DNA of 64,000 bases from Niastella soli (lineage in GTDB: Bacteria > Bacteroidota > Bacteroidia > Chitinophagales > Chitinophagaceae): NCBI RefSeq assembly GCF_017742245.1, contig NZ_JAGHKO010000001.1, forward strand, positions 2,447,061 through 2,511,060, read 5' to 3'. The notes under the pieces were generated by a model. That model saw only the letters and a program-made list of their open reading frames with translations, was not told the origin of the DNA and did not search any database. The position numbers and the translations under genes were made by a program. Positions 52,863 to 61,051 of this stretch are shown here, in pieces; within the stretch, counting starts at the first letter, position 1; every line of letters begins with the position of its first letter.

Positions 52863-54179
52863 ATGTCCATACTAATCGTATTGCTTTGCATTGTTTTGCT
52901 GATCCTGCTGATAACGTGGGGAAAGTTGAATGCTTTTCTGGCATTTTTAATTGTTTCAATATTGGCGGGATTGTTATTGAGATTGCCGGCAGAAAAAATT
53001 ATGTCGGCAGTGCAACAGGGCATGGGCGATACGTTGGGATCACTGGTAAGCATAATTTGTTTGGGCGCCATGTTGGGCAAACTGGTGGCGGAGAGCGGGG
53101 CGGCGCAAAAAATTTCGTCTGTATTGATGAACGCTTTTGGTGTTCGTTATTTGCAATGGGCATTAATGATCACTGGCTTTATCATTGGCATTCCCTTGTT
53201 TTATGGAGTGGGCTTTGTGCTGATGGTGCCACTGATCTTTTCTGTTGTATACCAGTATAAATTACCTGCCGTGTATATTGGGTTGCCAATGTTGGCCGCC
53301 TTATCGGTAACGCATGGTTTTTTGCCACCACATCCGTCACCTACTGCGCTGGTAACACAGTTTGGGGCCAGCATGGGCATCACGTTATTATACGGATTGT
53401 TCATTGCCATTCCGGCTATTATCGTTGCCGGCCCGTTATTTTCAAAAATTGTTAGGCATATTAAGTCCGAGCCCCTGGAGCTCTTCAAACCCCAGCCGAT
53501 AGATAAAGCAAAACTACCGGGTACAGCCAATAGCTTTATAACCTCTTTGTTGCCGGTGTTCCTGCTTACGGCAACCACGTTGTTGAGTTACTTATTTAGG
53601 AGCGACCAATCACTAAAAGGTACATTGACCCTGATCAGTGAGCCAGGGCTCATTATGCTGGTATCGGTATTGATTGCAGCGCTTACCCTGGGCATTGGTA
53701 GTGGCAGGTCCATGAGATCGGTAATGGCTATTTATGGCGATGCGGTGAAGGATGTGGGAATGATCCTGCTGATCATTGCTGGTTCAGGCGCCTTAAAACA
53801 GGTATTGACAGACAGCGGGGTTAGCAGGCAAATTGCTTCAGCATTAGGAAGCTGGCCCGTTCACCCATTGATACTGGCCTGGTGTATGGCTGGCATCATT
53901 CGCATTTGTGTGGGTTCGGCTACTGTAGCAGGATTAACAACCGCCGGCATCATTGCCCCATTATTAACCAGTTCAACGGTAAACCCTAACCTGATGGTAT
54001 TGTCAGTGGGTGCTGGCAGTTTGTTGTTTTCGCATGTGAACGATGCTGGGTTTTGGCTATTTAAAGAGTATTTCAATTTGAGCATAAAAGACACGTTAAA
54101 GACCTGGTCGGTGATGGAAACAATTGTGGCCGTAACCGGACTGGCTGGTGTAATGATCCTGAATTCCATAATAGGTTAA
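52863..54179 (+). CDS. GntP-family gluconate-type permease
   Basis: 438 residues with about 12 to 14 membrane helices. GntP signs: LNAFLAFLIVSILAGLLLRLP, ATLGSLVSIICLGAMLGKLVAESGAAQKI-like segment, GIPLFYGVGFVLMVPLIF, GFLPPHPSPTALVTQFGA, and a C-terminal VGSATVAGLTTAGIIAPLL and SHVNDAGFWLFKEYF. The family takes up gluconate, glycerate, idonate and related sugar acids by proton symport. It is 15 bases after GH20, followed by RidA and a KDG-type kinase, which argues for uptake of an aldonic or keto-deoxy sugar acid. Confidence 0.94.
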   Translation: MSILIVLLCIVLLILLITWGKLNAFLAFLIVSILAGLLLRLPAEKIMSAVQQGMGDTLGSLVSIICLGAMLGKLVAESGAAQKISSVLMNAFGVRYLQWALMITGFIIGIPLFYGVGFVLMVPLIFSVVYQYKLPAVYIGLPMLAALSVTHGFLPPHPSPTALVTQFGASMGITLLYGLFIAIPAIIVAGPLFSKIVRHIKSEPLELFKPQPIDKAKLPGTANSFITSLLPVFLLTATTLLSYLFRSDQSLKGTLTLISEPGLIMLVSVLIAALTLGIGSGRSMRSVMAIYGDAVKDVGMILLIIAGSGALKQVLTDSGVSRQIASALGSWPVHPLILAWCMAGIIRICVGSATVAGLTTAGIIAPLLTSSTVNPNLMVLSVGAGSLLFSHVNDAGFWLFKEYFNLSIKDTLKTWSVMETIVAVTGLAGVMILNSIIG

Positions 54180-54201
54180 TATAAATAACAAACATTAGAA
54201 C

Positions 54202-54663
54202 ATGAACGCAGAAGAAAGATTCAAAAAGCTTGGATTAGTATTGCCCCCGGCTCCCACACCATTGGGAGTGTACAAACCTTATTTGATCGATGGTAAGTAT
54301 CTGTATTTATCAGGCCATGGGCCAGTGCGGGAAGATAAAACGCTCATCATTGGCCGTATAGGCAGTGAGTTGAATATGGATGAAGGAAAGCTGGCAGCCC
54401 GGCAGGTAGGACTTACCATGTTGTCAACGATCTGCACACATGTTGGCAGTCTTAATAAAATAAAACGGGTGCTTAAAGTGCTGGGTATGGTGAATTGTAC
54501 GGCTGAATTTGAACGGCATCCCTATGTGATCAATGGATGCAGTGAATTGTTTGCCGAAGTATGGGGCGAAGAGAATGGCATCGGCGTTCGCAGTGCGGTA
54601 GGCTTTGGTTCTTTACCTGATAATATACCGGTTGAGATTGAGGCTATGTTTGAGTTGGTTTAA
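54202..54663 (+). CDS. cytoplasmic RidA-family enamine/imine deaminase
   Basis: 153 residues, no signal peptide. RidA pattern: GKYLYLSGHGPVREDK, ICTHVGSLNKIKRVLKVLGMVNC, and GIGVRSAVGFGSLPDNIPVEIEAMFEL with the carboxylate-binding Arg in VRSAVG. It belongs to the longer YjgF-like-1 branch and differs from the exported RidA of locus A. It sits 22 bases after the GntP gene. The presence of a RidA in both loci suggests that a PLP enzyme producing enamines acts on both sides of the membrane or that one supplies the other. Confidence 0.92.
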   Translation: MNAEERFKKLGLVLPPAPTPLGVYKPYLIDGKYLYLSGHGPVREDKTLIIGRIGSELNMDEGKLAARQVGLTMLSTICTHVGSLNKIKRVLKVLGMVNCTAEFERHPYVINGCSELFAEVWGEENGIGVRSAVGFGSLPDNIPVEIEAMFELV

Positions 54664-54728
54664 GGGGAATGGGCTATAGGCAATGGGAGAAAGGCAAAAG
54701 GAGGGAGGTAAGAAGTAAGAGGTAGGAA

Positions 54729-54829
54729 GTTGACCAGTTGATCAGTTGACCAGTTAACCAGGTTATTAATCTAAATAGTCGCCAACCGTCTGCCCGTTTG
54801 CCGTTTGCCGTCTGCTGTCTGCCGTTTGC
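54729..54829. repeat. 8-bp tandem repeat plus degenerate 7-bp repeat
   Basis: Four 8-base units GTTGACCA, GTTGATCA, GTTGACCA, GTTAACCA (54729-54760), then the word TAAATAGTCGC (54772-54782), then degenerate GTCTGCC/GTTTGCC units (54787-54829). The block fills the 254-base gap between RidA and the kinase gene and is preceded by AAG/GAGG-rich repeats from 54690. Confidence 0.78.
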
Positions 54830-54917
54830 AGATTCAGGATTGCCATTTGCCGTGGGGCAATTCATTAATAAAAAAGCATCACATTAGGTTTTTCGTTATA
54901 ATTGTTAAAAGCACTTA

Positions 54918-55949
54918 ATGATGATGACACCCAGTCCTGTTCAGTTAACCGCATTTGGCGAATTTATGATGCGGTTGCACAGCGCCGGATCGCAACGTTT
55001 TTTACAGACCCAGGAGTACAAAGCGTATTATGCAGGAGCAGAAGCCAATGCCTGCGTGTTGTTGTCGCGCCTGGGTGTTACTACCAGGTATGTTACCCGT
55101 GTTCCGCAAAATGATATTGCACTGGCTGGCATACAGCAATTGCAAAGTCATGGTGTGGCTACCGACCAGGTTGTATATGGCGGTGAAAAGCTGGGGCTGT
55201 ATTTTACAGAGCCGGGTAATCATATCCGCCCAACACGGGTGATCTACGACCGGGCAGGTTCTTCTTATGCAACCTTGCAACCCGGGATGATAGATTGGAA
55301 AAGGGCATTAAACGATACGAGGTATTTTCACTGGTCAGGGGTGGCGCCTGCTGTGTCACAAAGCGCTGCTGATGTGTGTGCCGAAGCATTGAACATAGCA
55401 AAACAGCACGGAGTGATCATTTCAGCCGATTTCAATTACCGCAGCACTTTGTGGAAATATGGAAAGAAGGCCGCTGATATTATGCCGGCCTTATTGCAAC
55501 CCAGTGAAGTTGTTGTGGCTGATCTGGATTCCGCAGCCGTATATTATGACATCTATACAAATGAAAATGCCACTTTGGAAGACAGGTTTAAACAATGCTG
55601 TGAATCATTGCAAAAGCACCTGCCAGCTATGAAAACACTGGGCATGAGCTTTCGTAAGACCGATGGACCCGTACATATATATTCAGGAGCGCTCTGGCAC
55701 AATGGACAGTATTATTTTTCAGCCGGTTATCGATTGCCCTTTATCACTGATCAGATTGGCACGGGTGATGCATTCACTGCCGGGATATTATACGGGCTTA
55801 TGAATAAGCTGGGACCAGCTGCCATCATCGAATTTGCAATAGCCTGTGGTTCATTAAAGCAAAGCATCCAGGGCGACTGGGCGATCATTTCTAAATTAGA
55901 AGTTGAACAATTTATACAGACTGGCTCATCGGGAAGGATTATTAGATAA
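54918..55949 (+). CDS. PfkB-family sugar kinase, 2-keto-3-deoxygluconate kinase type
   Basis: 343 residues. Ribokinase-like fold: FGEFMMRLHS start, AGAEANACVLLSRLGVTTRYVTRVPQND substrate site, DFNYRSTLWKYGKKAADIMP, and the anion hole with catalytic Asp284 in IGTGDAFTAGILYGL. The FNYRxxLW region is typical of KDG kinases. It phosphorylates KDG to KDPG, which fits GntP uptake and an ammonia lyase producing KDG from glucosaminate. Other sugar-acid kinases are possible. It lies after a repeat block rather than tight behind RidA. Confidence 0.88.
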   Translation: MMMTPSPVQLTAFGEFMMRLHSAGSQRFLQTQEYKAYYAGAEANACVLLSRLGVTTRYVTRVPQNDIALAGIQQLQSHGVATDQVVYGGEKLGLYFTEPGNHIRPTRVIYDRAGSSYATLQPGMIDWKRALNDTRYFHWSGVAPAVSQSAADVCAEALNIAKQHGVIISADFNYRSTLWKYGKKAADIMPALLQPSEVVVADLDSAAVYYDIYTNENATLEDRFKQCCESLQKHLPAMKTLGMSFRKTDGPVHIYSGALWHNGQYYFSAGYRLPFITDQIGTGDAFTAGILYGLMNKLGPAAIIEFAIACGSLKQSIQGDWAIISKLEVEQFIQTGSSGRIIR

Positions 55950-56031
55950 TGCGAGAAGTCGTCACCGGTTCCCGGTAGCCGGCAACAGGCCCCCAATTTA
56001 AAATCTCAAAATCCACAATTAAGAATTTAGC

Positions 56032-57102
56032 ATGTTTATCATAGATGCACATTTAGATCTAAGCATGAATGCCATGGAATGGAACCGGGATCTGCGGAAA
56101 CCGGTAATGGACATTCGCAAACGGGAAGCTGGATTAACCGATAAACCAGACCGGGCCAAAGGCACGGTGGCCTTGCCAGAATTACGTCAGGGCAATATTG
56201 GCCTTGTGGTAGCAACGCAAATAGCCCGCTATATAGAACCAGGTAGTTGGTTACCCGGCTGGCATTCGCCCGAACAGGCCTGGGCGCAAACCCAGGCGCA
56301 ATTGGCCTGGTACAAAGCCATGGAGGCCGCCGGTGAAATGGTAATGATAAAAAATAAAGTGGATCTCGAAAGCCATTTGGCCTTGTGGTTAAATGGCGAG
56401 CCCAATGATAATAAACCCATCGGTTATATTTTGAGCCTTGAAGGGGCAGATTCCCTGGTGACTTTAAAGCACCTGGAAATGGCCCAGGCATACGGGCTAC
56501 GGGCAGTAGGTCCGGCCCACTATGGCCCCGGACGCTATGCCAATGGTACCGATGCAACCGGTGGACTGAGTGTTATGGGCAAAGAATTGGTGCGGGAAAT
56601 GAACAGGTTAAACCTGATACTGGATGCCACACATTTATGTGATGATGCTTTTTGGGATGCACTGGCTATTTTCAAAGGGCCGGTATGGGCCAGCCATAAC
56701 AATTGCCGGGCCCTGGTAAATCACAACCGCCAGTTCAGTGATGACATGATAAAAGCATTGATAGAAAGAGATGCCGTAATTGGCGGGGCACTCGATGCGT
56801 GGATGATGGTACCTAATTGGGTGCGACAGCAGAGTACCCCTGAAGGGATGGACTGCAATCTCGAAAAAATGCTCGATCACCTGGATCATATTTGCCAGCT
56901 GGCAGGCAACACCCGGCATGTGGGTATTGGTACCGATCTTGACGGCGCTTTTGGTAAAGAGCAGTCGCCCTATGATCTGGAAACCATTGCCGATCTGCAA
57001 AAGATCCCAACGCTGTTGACTAAACGTGGGTATACGCCCGCAGATGTGGAAGCCATCATGCATGGCAACTGGTTGCGTTTCCTCCGCAAAGCCTGGCAGT
57101 AA
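56032..57102 (+). CDS. membrane dipeptidase (M19/renal dipeptidase family)
   Basis: 356 residues without a signal peptide. M19 zinc ligands are visible: His7 and Asp9 in DAHLDLS, bridging Glu in LSLEGADSL, His in LDATHLCDDAFW, His in VWASHNNCRALVNHNRQFSD, and Asp in GIGTDLDGAFG. The family cleaves dipeptides, notably with D-residues, and some act on D-amino-acid derivatives. Its place as last gene of locus B points to peptide-linked or D-amino substrates, which leaves a peptidoglycan-like source open beside chitin. It is 82 bases after the kinase. Confidence 0.9.
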   Translation: MFIIDAHLDLSMNAMEWNRDLRKPVMDIRKREAGLTDKPDRAKGTVALPELRQGNIGLVVATQIARYIEPGSWLPGWHSPEQAWAQTQAQLAWYKAMEAAGEMVMIKNKVDLESHLALWLNGEPNDNKPIGYILSLEGADSLVTLKHLEMAQAYGLRAVGPAHYGPGRYANGTDATGGLSVMGKELVREMNRLNLILDATHLCDDAFWDALAIFKGPVWASHNNCRALVNHNRQFSDDMIKALIERDAVIGGALDAWMMVPNWVRQQSTPEGMDCNLEKMLDHLDHICQLAGNTRHVGIGTDLDGAFGKEQSPYDLETIADLQKIPTLLTKRGYTPADVEAIMHGNWLRFLRKAWQ

Positions 57103-57569
57103 AAAGCCGGGGTTAAATGTTTAAAATTTGGTTAAAGCATGCCGGGTTTTGTTAAACAAGCAGGGCCCGGCACCCCAAAAAAATGTTCTTCCAAATGGGT
57201 AAATAAGTCCCGAATTCCTTGTTTTACCGGTAAATGTATATTGGGTGTTTAATTAATAACTGCTTAAATATAAGGTAGTTATTAAAAGTTTTTTTACTAT
57301 CTCCGCTTTAAAGGGTAGATTTATGAACAATAGGCACAAAAATGGCTTATAGCAGCATGACTGTCATTGCGGCCACCTAAGCTTCGATACCCTTCCGTCC
57401 AACCTTTCCCCCCTGGTCTGTAGTAAATAAGGTTAGCACAAAACATACAAGCTTTATTAAAATAATTTGATAACCCAACGGTTGTGTAGAAAGCAGCCGT
57501 AGTATAATAACTTAAAACCACTATGAGCAAATTATACTATACTGAATTTTATTGACTTAAGAACTAGTT
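57103..57569. other. 467-base intergenic region without recognisable gene
   Basis: AT-rich. I see a partial GCCGGG inverted match after the dipeptidase stop (57113 and 57143) that may be a weak terminator, and no exact TAnnTTTG box. The region contains no frame with a convincing start and codon use. It separates locus B from the glycosyltransferase gene. Confidence 0.5.
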
Positions 57570-58658
57570 ATGAAGATCGTACATGTTGTAGAGCCCTTTG
57601 CTTCCGGTATAGCGGTATTTGTTCAGTCGATCGTGCAAAACCTGCGGGATGACTATCATATAGTTATCCATGGAGAGCGGGAATATGTAATGCGTACAAC
57701 AGAGATCATAAAATATTTTCCTGAAGACAATGTACAGTTCATCAGGTGGCGTTCTGCACAACGGAGTATAAGCCTGGTAAAAGATACCGCAGCGTTGGTA
57801 GAGCTTTGCAAATTGTTGCAAAAACTAAAAGCGCAGAAGATGGTGGATGCGGTGCACCTGCATTCCAGCAAAAGTGGTTTCCTGGGGCGGCTTGCCTGCC
57901 GCATAATGAACATTACCAATGTGATCTACACACCCAATGGCGCTCCATTCCTGTTAAGTAATTTAATAGCTGTTAACTTATTGTATAAACTTTTTGAAAA
58001 ACTGGGCTCTTCTTTTGGTGGAAAAGTCGTTTGCAGTTCACAATCTGAACAGGCTGCCTATCGCAAGCTGGGTATTAAAGCGCTGAATATCAATAATGGC
58101 ATAGCTGTTAATACAAGCCATTACACGCCGGGGGAAGCACCGGTTGATACCGGAAAATTCAGGATCGTTACCTGTGCCCGCATTGTGCAACAAAAGAACC
58201 CGGTACTTTTTAATGCTATTGCCACGCATTTTAAGGATTTTGATCATTTTGAATTTATCTGGGTAGGGGATGGCGAAGATCGGCACCTGCTTACCTCGCC
58301 CAATATTACCATCACCGGCTGGCTTCCGCAGACTCAGGCGTTGGAATTGATCAACAGTTCCCATTTATATTTATCCACTTCTCAATACGAAGGTTTATCG
58401 TTTTCCGTTTTGGAAGCATTATCACTCCGTAAAACTGTCCTGTTAAAAAATTGCATTGGAAACCGGGATATTGTAAAAAAAGGCCTGAACGGCGATTTGT
58501 TCGCCAATGAGCAGGACGCTATCGTAAAGATCTTTCAATACTATAATAATCCGGCTATGTTACGAATAATGGGTGAATATTCCGGCTGGCTTTGCCATAA
58601 GGAATTTAATGTAGATACCACTTGTTTGGGGTATCGGAATTTGTATCAGCGTGTTTAA
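57570..58658 (+). CDS. glycosyltransferase family 4-type protein
   Basis: 362 residues, GT-B fold. N-terminal MKIVHVVEPFASGIAVFVQSIVQNL, then VDAVHLHSSKSGFLGRLACR and VIYTPNGAPF; C-terminal RIVTCARIVQQKNPVLF and the nucleotide-sugar E-x7-E region in QYEGLSFSVLEALSLRKTVLLKN. Transfers a sugar from a nucleotide donor in cell-surface polysaccharide synthesis. It is followed after 27 bases by a coiled-coil protein whose C-terminus matches those of other glycan-synthesis proteins. It is unrelated in function to the catabolic loci flanking it. Confidence 0.92.
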   Translation: MKIVHVVEPFASGIAVFVQSIVQNLRDDYHIVIHGEREYVMRTTEIIKYFPEDNVQFIRWRSAQRSISLVKDTAALVELCKLLQKLKAQKMVDAVHLHSSKSGFLGRLACRIMNITNVIYTPNGAPFLLSNLIAVNLLYKLFEKLGSSFGGKVVCSSQSEQAAYRKLGIKALNINNGIAVNTSHYTPGEAPVDTGKFRIVTCARIVQQKNPVLFNAIATHFKDFDHFEFIWVGDGEDRHLLTSPNITITGWLPQTQALELINSSHLYLSTSQYEGLSFSVLEALSLRKTVLLKNCIGNRDIVKKGLNGDLFANEQDAIVKIFQYYNNPAMLRIMGEYSGWLCHKEFNVDTTCLGYRNLYQRV

Positions 58659-58685
58659 ATAATAAAGTACAATAAGCATAAATAA

Positions 58686-59096
58686 ATGACTATGGATATT
58701 TCAGTAAATGGGTTGAAAGAGAGGAGTGAAGCAACAAAAAATGTAACAAACGGACATGCCATAACCGATCCTGCCTATAAACAGATCAATGAAAAATTGG
58801 AGCAGATCACCCGGCATCTGTTGCAGGAAAATGAATATAAACAACAGGTAATAGACGAGCTGCGTCTTGATATTGAAAAACTGCAAGAAGAGATCGGCCA
58901 GAAAAATTCGGAAACAGCCAGGTTAACTGAACAACTTAACCAAAGCGGCCAGCATGTAGAAGGCCATCGCCAACTGATCAATAAATTATTGAACGACATA
59001 GAGCATATTCAGAACGATATCGAGTGGTATAAACGCACCTATGAGCGCAGAAGCATATGGGGCGTATTGAAAGAAAAACTAACTAAAAGGAAATAA
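58686..59096 (+). CDS. coiled-coil protein partner of the glycosyltransferase
   Basis: 136 residues, soluble, mostly coiled coil from residue about 35 to 110 (QINEKLEQITRHLLQENEYK, IEKLQEEIGQKNSETARL), ending with DIEWYKRTYERRSIWGVLKEKL. The WYKRTYExRS tail is one I associate with C-termini of polysaccharide-biosynthesis proteins. No enzymatic motif. It is cotranscribed with the GT4 gene and may tether or organise the transferase. Confidence 0.82.
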   Translation: MTMDISVNGLKERSEATKNVTNGHAITDPAYKQINEKLEQITRHLLQENEYKQQVIDELRLDIEKLQEEIGQKNSETARLTEQLNQSGQHVEGHRQLINKLLNDIEHIQNDIEWYKRTYERRSIWGVLKEKLTKRK

Positions 59097-59115
59097 CCAA
59101 ACAGACTGTCACACC

Positions 59116-59141
59116 CCGCCTGTAATACCCGGGCGGTTTTT
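59116..59141 (+). terminator. weak intrinsic terminator
   Basis: CCGCC (59116-59120) pairs with GGCGG (59132-59136), loop of 11, followed by five T. It lies 20 bases after the coiled-coil gene. The remainder of 59142-59384 shows nothing else. Confidence 0.6.
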
Positions 59142-59384
59142 CTGCATCCAGTTCACGCCTAACCAACAGGACGGAACATCGCCGCACAAAGCAACCCGTA
59201 TTGCCATTTTATCCGTCTACACTATCTAAGGACGAAAGGCCACCGTCCCGCCTCACTTATCCGGACAGCTACTCATCATATAACACAAACTCCGCATCCG
59301 TCCGGAATAAAGAGGTGTGCGCAGGCAAAATATTCTGGGATTTAAATAATCGCTGGGGAACTTTTTAAAATCCGGCTGGTATCG

Positions 59385-59414
59385 TTGAAAATTTGTTGCC
59401 AGTACTTAGATTTG
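59385..59414 (+). promoter_or_regulatory. promoter of the fucosidase operon
   Basis: TTG (59385-59387), 19 bases, then TAGATTTG (59407-59414): matches the Bacteroidota TTTG-N19-TAnnTTTG form. Start near 59421 gives an 84-base leader to the ATG at 59505. Within it TATTTTTTGCAG (59463-59474) is a possible half-site of the DeoR palindrome. Confidence 0.65.
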
Positions 59415-59504
59415 AGCGTTCTCTTTTCCAATATCCGCAATATCCGGTAATAGTTACCGAAGTATTTTTTGCAGATTATTAATATTTAAACCAGCATCCC
59501 GATT

Positions 59505-60974
59505 ATGTTCATCAATTCATCACCAAAACGGTTGATCTCGCGGGCGCTTATCCTTTTATTTATTGTACTCTCGACATTTACAATGCATGCGCAGGACCAG
59601 GGCGTGCATCCGCAATCAACAAAATATGAATGGCCTACCGACCCGGCTGTAAAAGAAAAGCTGGAGCATTGGCGCGATCAGAAATTTGGCATGATCATAC
59701 ACTGGGGATTGTATGCAGTGCCTGGCATGATAGAGTCCTGGGCTTTGTGTTCAGAAGATTGGGTCACGAGGGACACCAACAGCGATTATGGTGAATTCAA
59801 AAAATGGTATTGGGGCTTAAAGAAAGATTTTAATCCTACTCAATTCAATCCCGACCAATGGGCGCAGGCTGCAAAGGATGCAGGGATGCGTTACCTGGTG
59901 TTCACCACCAAACACCATGATGGCTTTTGTATGTTTGATACAAAGCAAACAGATTTCAAGATCACCAATGGGCCATTTGCCAATAACCCCAAAGCCAATG
60001 TGGCTAAATATGTATTTGATGCCTTTCGGCAGAAAGGGCTGATGATCGGCGCATATTTTTCAAAACCAGACTGGCATTGCCCGTATTACTGGTGGCCCAT
60101 GTATGCCACGCCCGATCGCAATAACAACTACGACATTCGAAAACATCCCAGCCGCTGGGTCCAGTTTAAACAGTATACGTATAACCAGATCAGTGAACTG
60201 ATGCATGATTACGGTGCTATGGACATCTTGTGGCTCGATGGTGGCTGGGTGCGGCCGTTGGAAACAGTTACCGAAGAGGTAAAAGGCTGGGGCGCTGCCA
60301 TCCCCGCGTGGAGCCAGGATATTGATATGCCTGCCATTGCCACCATGGCCCGTCAGGCGCAACCTGGGTTATTGATCGTTGACAGAACGGTGCATGGCCC
60401 TTATGAAAATTATCAAACACCCGAACAACGGGTGCCGGATAAACAACTCGATCATCCCTGGGAAAGTTGCATTACGCTGGGCAATGCCTGGGGGTATGTA
60501 CCCAATGATCAATTAAAAACATCAGCAAAGGTCATTCACCAATTAATTGAAGTAGTAGCAAAAGGCGGTAGTTTGTTATTGGGCGTTGGCCCTACGCCGC
60601 AAGGCACGCTGCCTGAACCGGTTGTACAACGCCTAACGGAGATCGGCAGCTGGTTGAAGGTAAATGGCGAGGCCATCTACAATACCCGTCCCATTCAGGG
60701 GTATCAAAGCGGCAACGTGTATTTTGTGCAATCGAATCACAGCAAATCGGTGTATGCACTGGCATTGCTCGATGAGAACAGTCCCGTACCGGCCACCATT
60801 GAATGGAATGTAAACGTACCGGCGCCAGGTTCCAAAATTAAATTGTTGTCAACCGGCGCACCGGTTAAATACACGGTGAAGAATGAAAAGGTAATAATAA
60901 CGGTGCCGCCTGCCGTACAAAAAATAAAAGGCAGTCCGGCACTGGCATTTGAGTTTATTGTGGCGGCTGATTGA
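59505..60974 (+). CDS. GH29 alpha-L-fucosidase
   Basis: 489 residues with a signal peptide (cleavage near MHA-Q). GH29 pattern: WRDQKFGMIIHWGLYAVPG, YLVFTTKHHDGFCMFDTK, nucleophile Asp245 in MDILWLDGGWVRP, then a C-terminal beta-sandwich. It removes terminal L-fucose from glycans outside the cytoplasm. The broad set of residues around HHDGF and the WYW segments resembles the A-type GH29. First gene of the fucosidase operon; a second, different GH29 follows. Confidence 0.94.
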   Translation: MFINSSPKRLISRALILLFIVLSTFTMHAQDQGVHPQSTKYEWPTDPAVKEKLEHWRDQKFGMIIHWGLYAVPGMIESWALCSEDWVTRDTNSDYGEFKKWYWGLKKDFNPTQFNPDQWAQAAKDAGMRYLVFTTKHHDGFCMFDTKQTDFKITNGPFANNPKANVAKYVFDAFRQKGLMIGAYFSKPDWHCPYYWWPMYATPDRNNNYDIRKHPSRWVQFKQYTYNQISELMHDYGAMDILWLDGGWVRPLETVTEEVKGWGAAIPAWSQDIDMPAIATMARQAQPGLLIVDRTVHGPYENYQTPEQRVPDKQLDHPWESCITLGNAWGYVPNDQLKTSAKVIHQLIEVVAKGGSLLLGVGPTPQGTLPEPVVQRLTEIGSWLKVNGEAIYNTRPIQGYQSGNVYFVQSNHSKSVYALALLDENSPVPATIEWNVNVPAPGSKIKLLSTGAPVKYTVKNEKVIITVPPAVQKIKGSPALAFEFIVAAD

Positions 60975-60984
60975 TGACAAAGAG

Positions 60985-61001
60985 CCCTGAGCGCAGTCGA
61001 A
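60985..61001 (+). repeat. dispersed intergenic repeat, copy 2
   Basis: CCCTGAGCGCAGTCGAA, one base different from the copy at 42578-42594. It falls in the 77-base gap between the two GH29 genes, just after the first stop. Confidence 0.7.
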
Positions 61002-61051
61002 GTGGCCCCTTGTTAAAAACGAATAATTACATTATATAATCAGAAGCAAAT

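Noticed and set aside
54674-54865. Minus-strand 63-codon frame
   Set aside because: It lies entirely within the short tandem repeats between RidA and the kinase gene.
57321-57530. Minus-strand 69-codon frame in the intergenic region
   Set aside because: No start context or recognisable pattern; likely chance.
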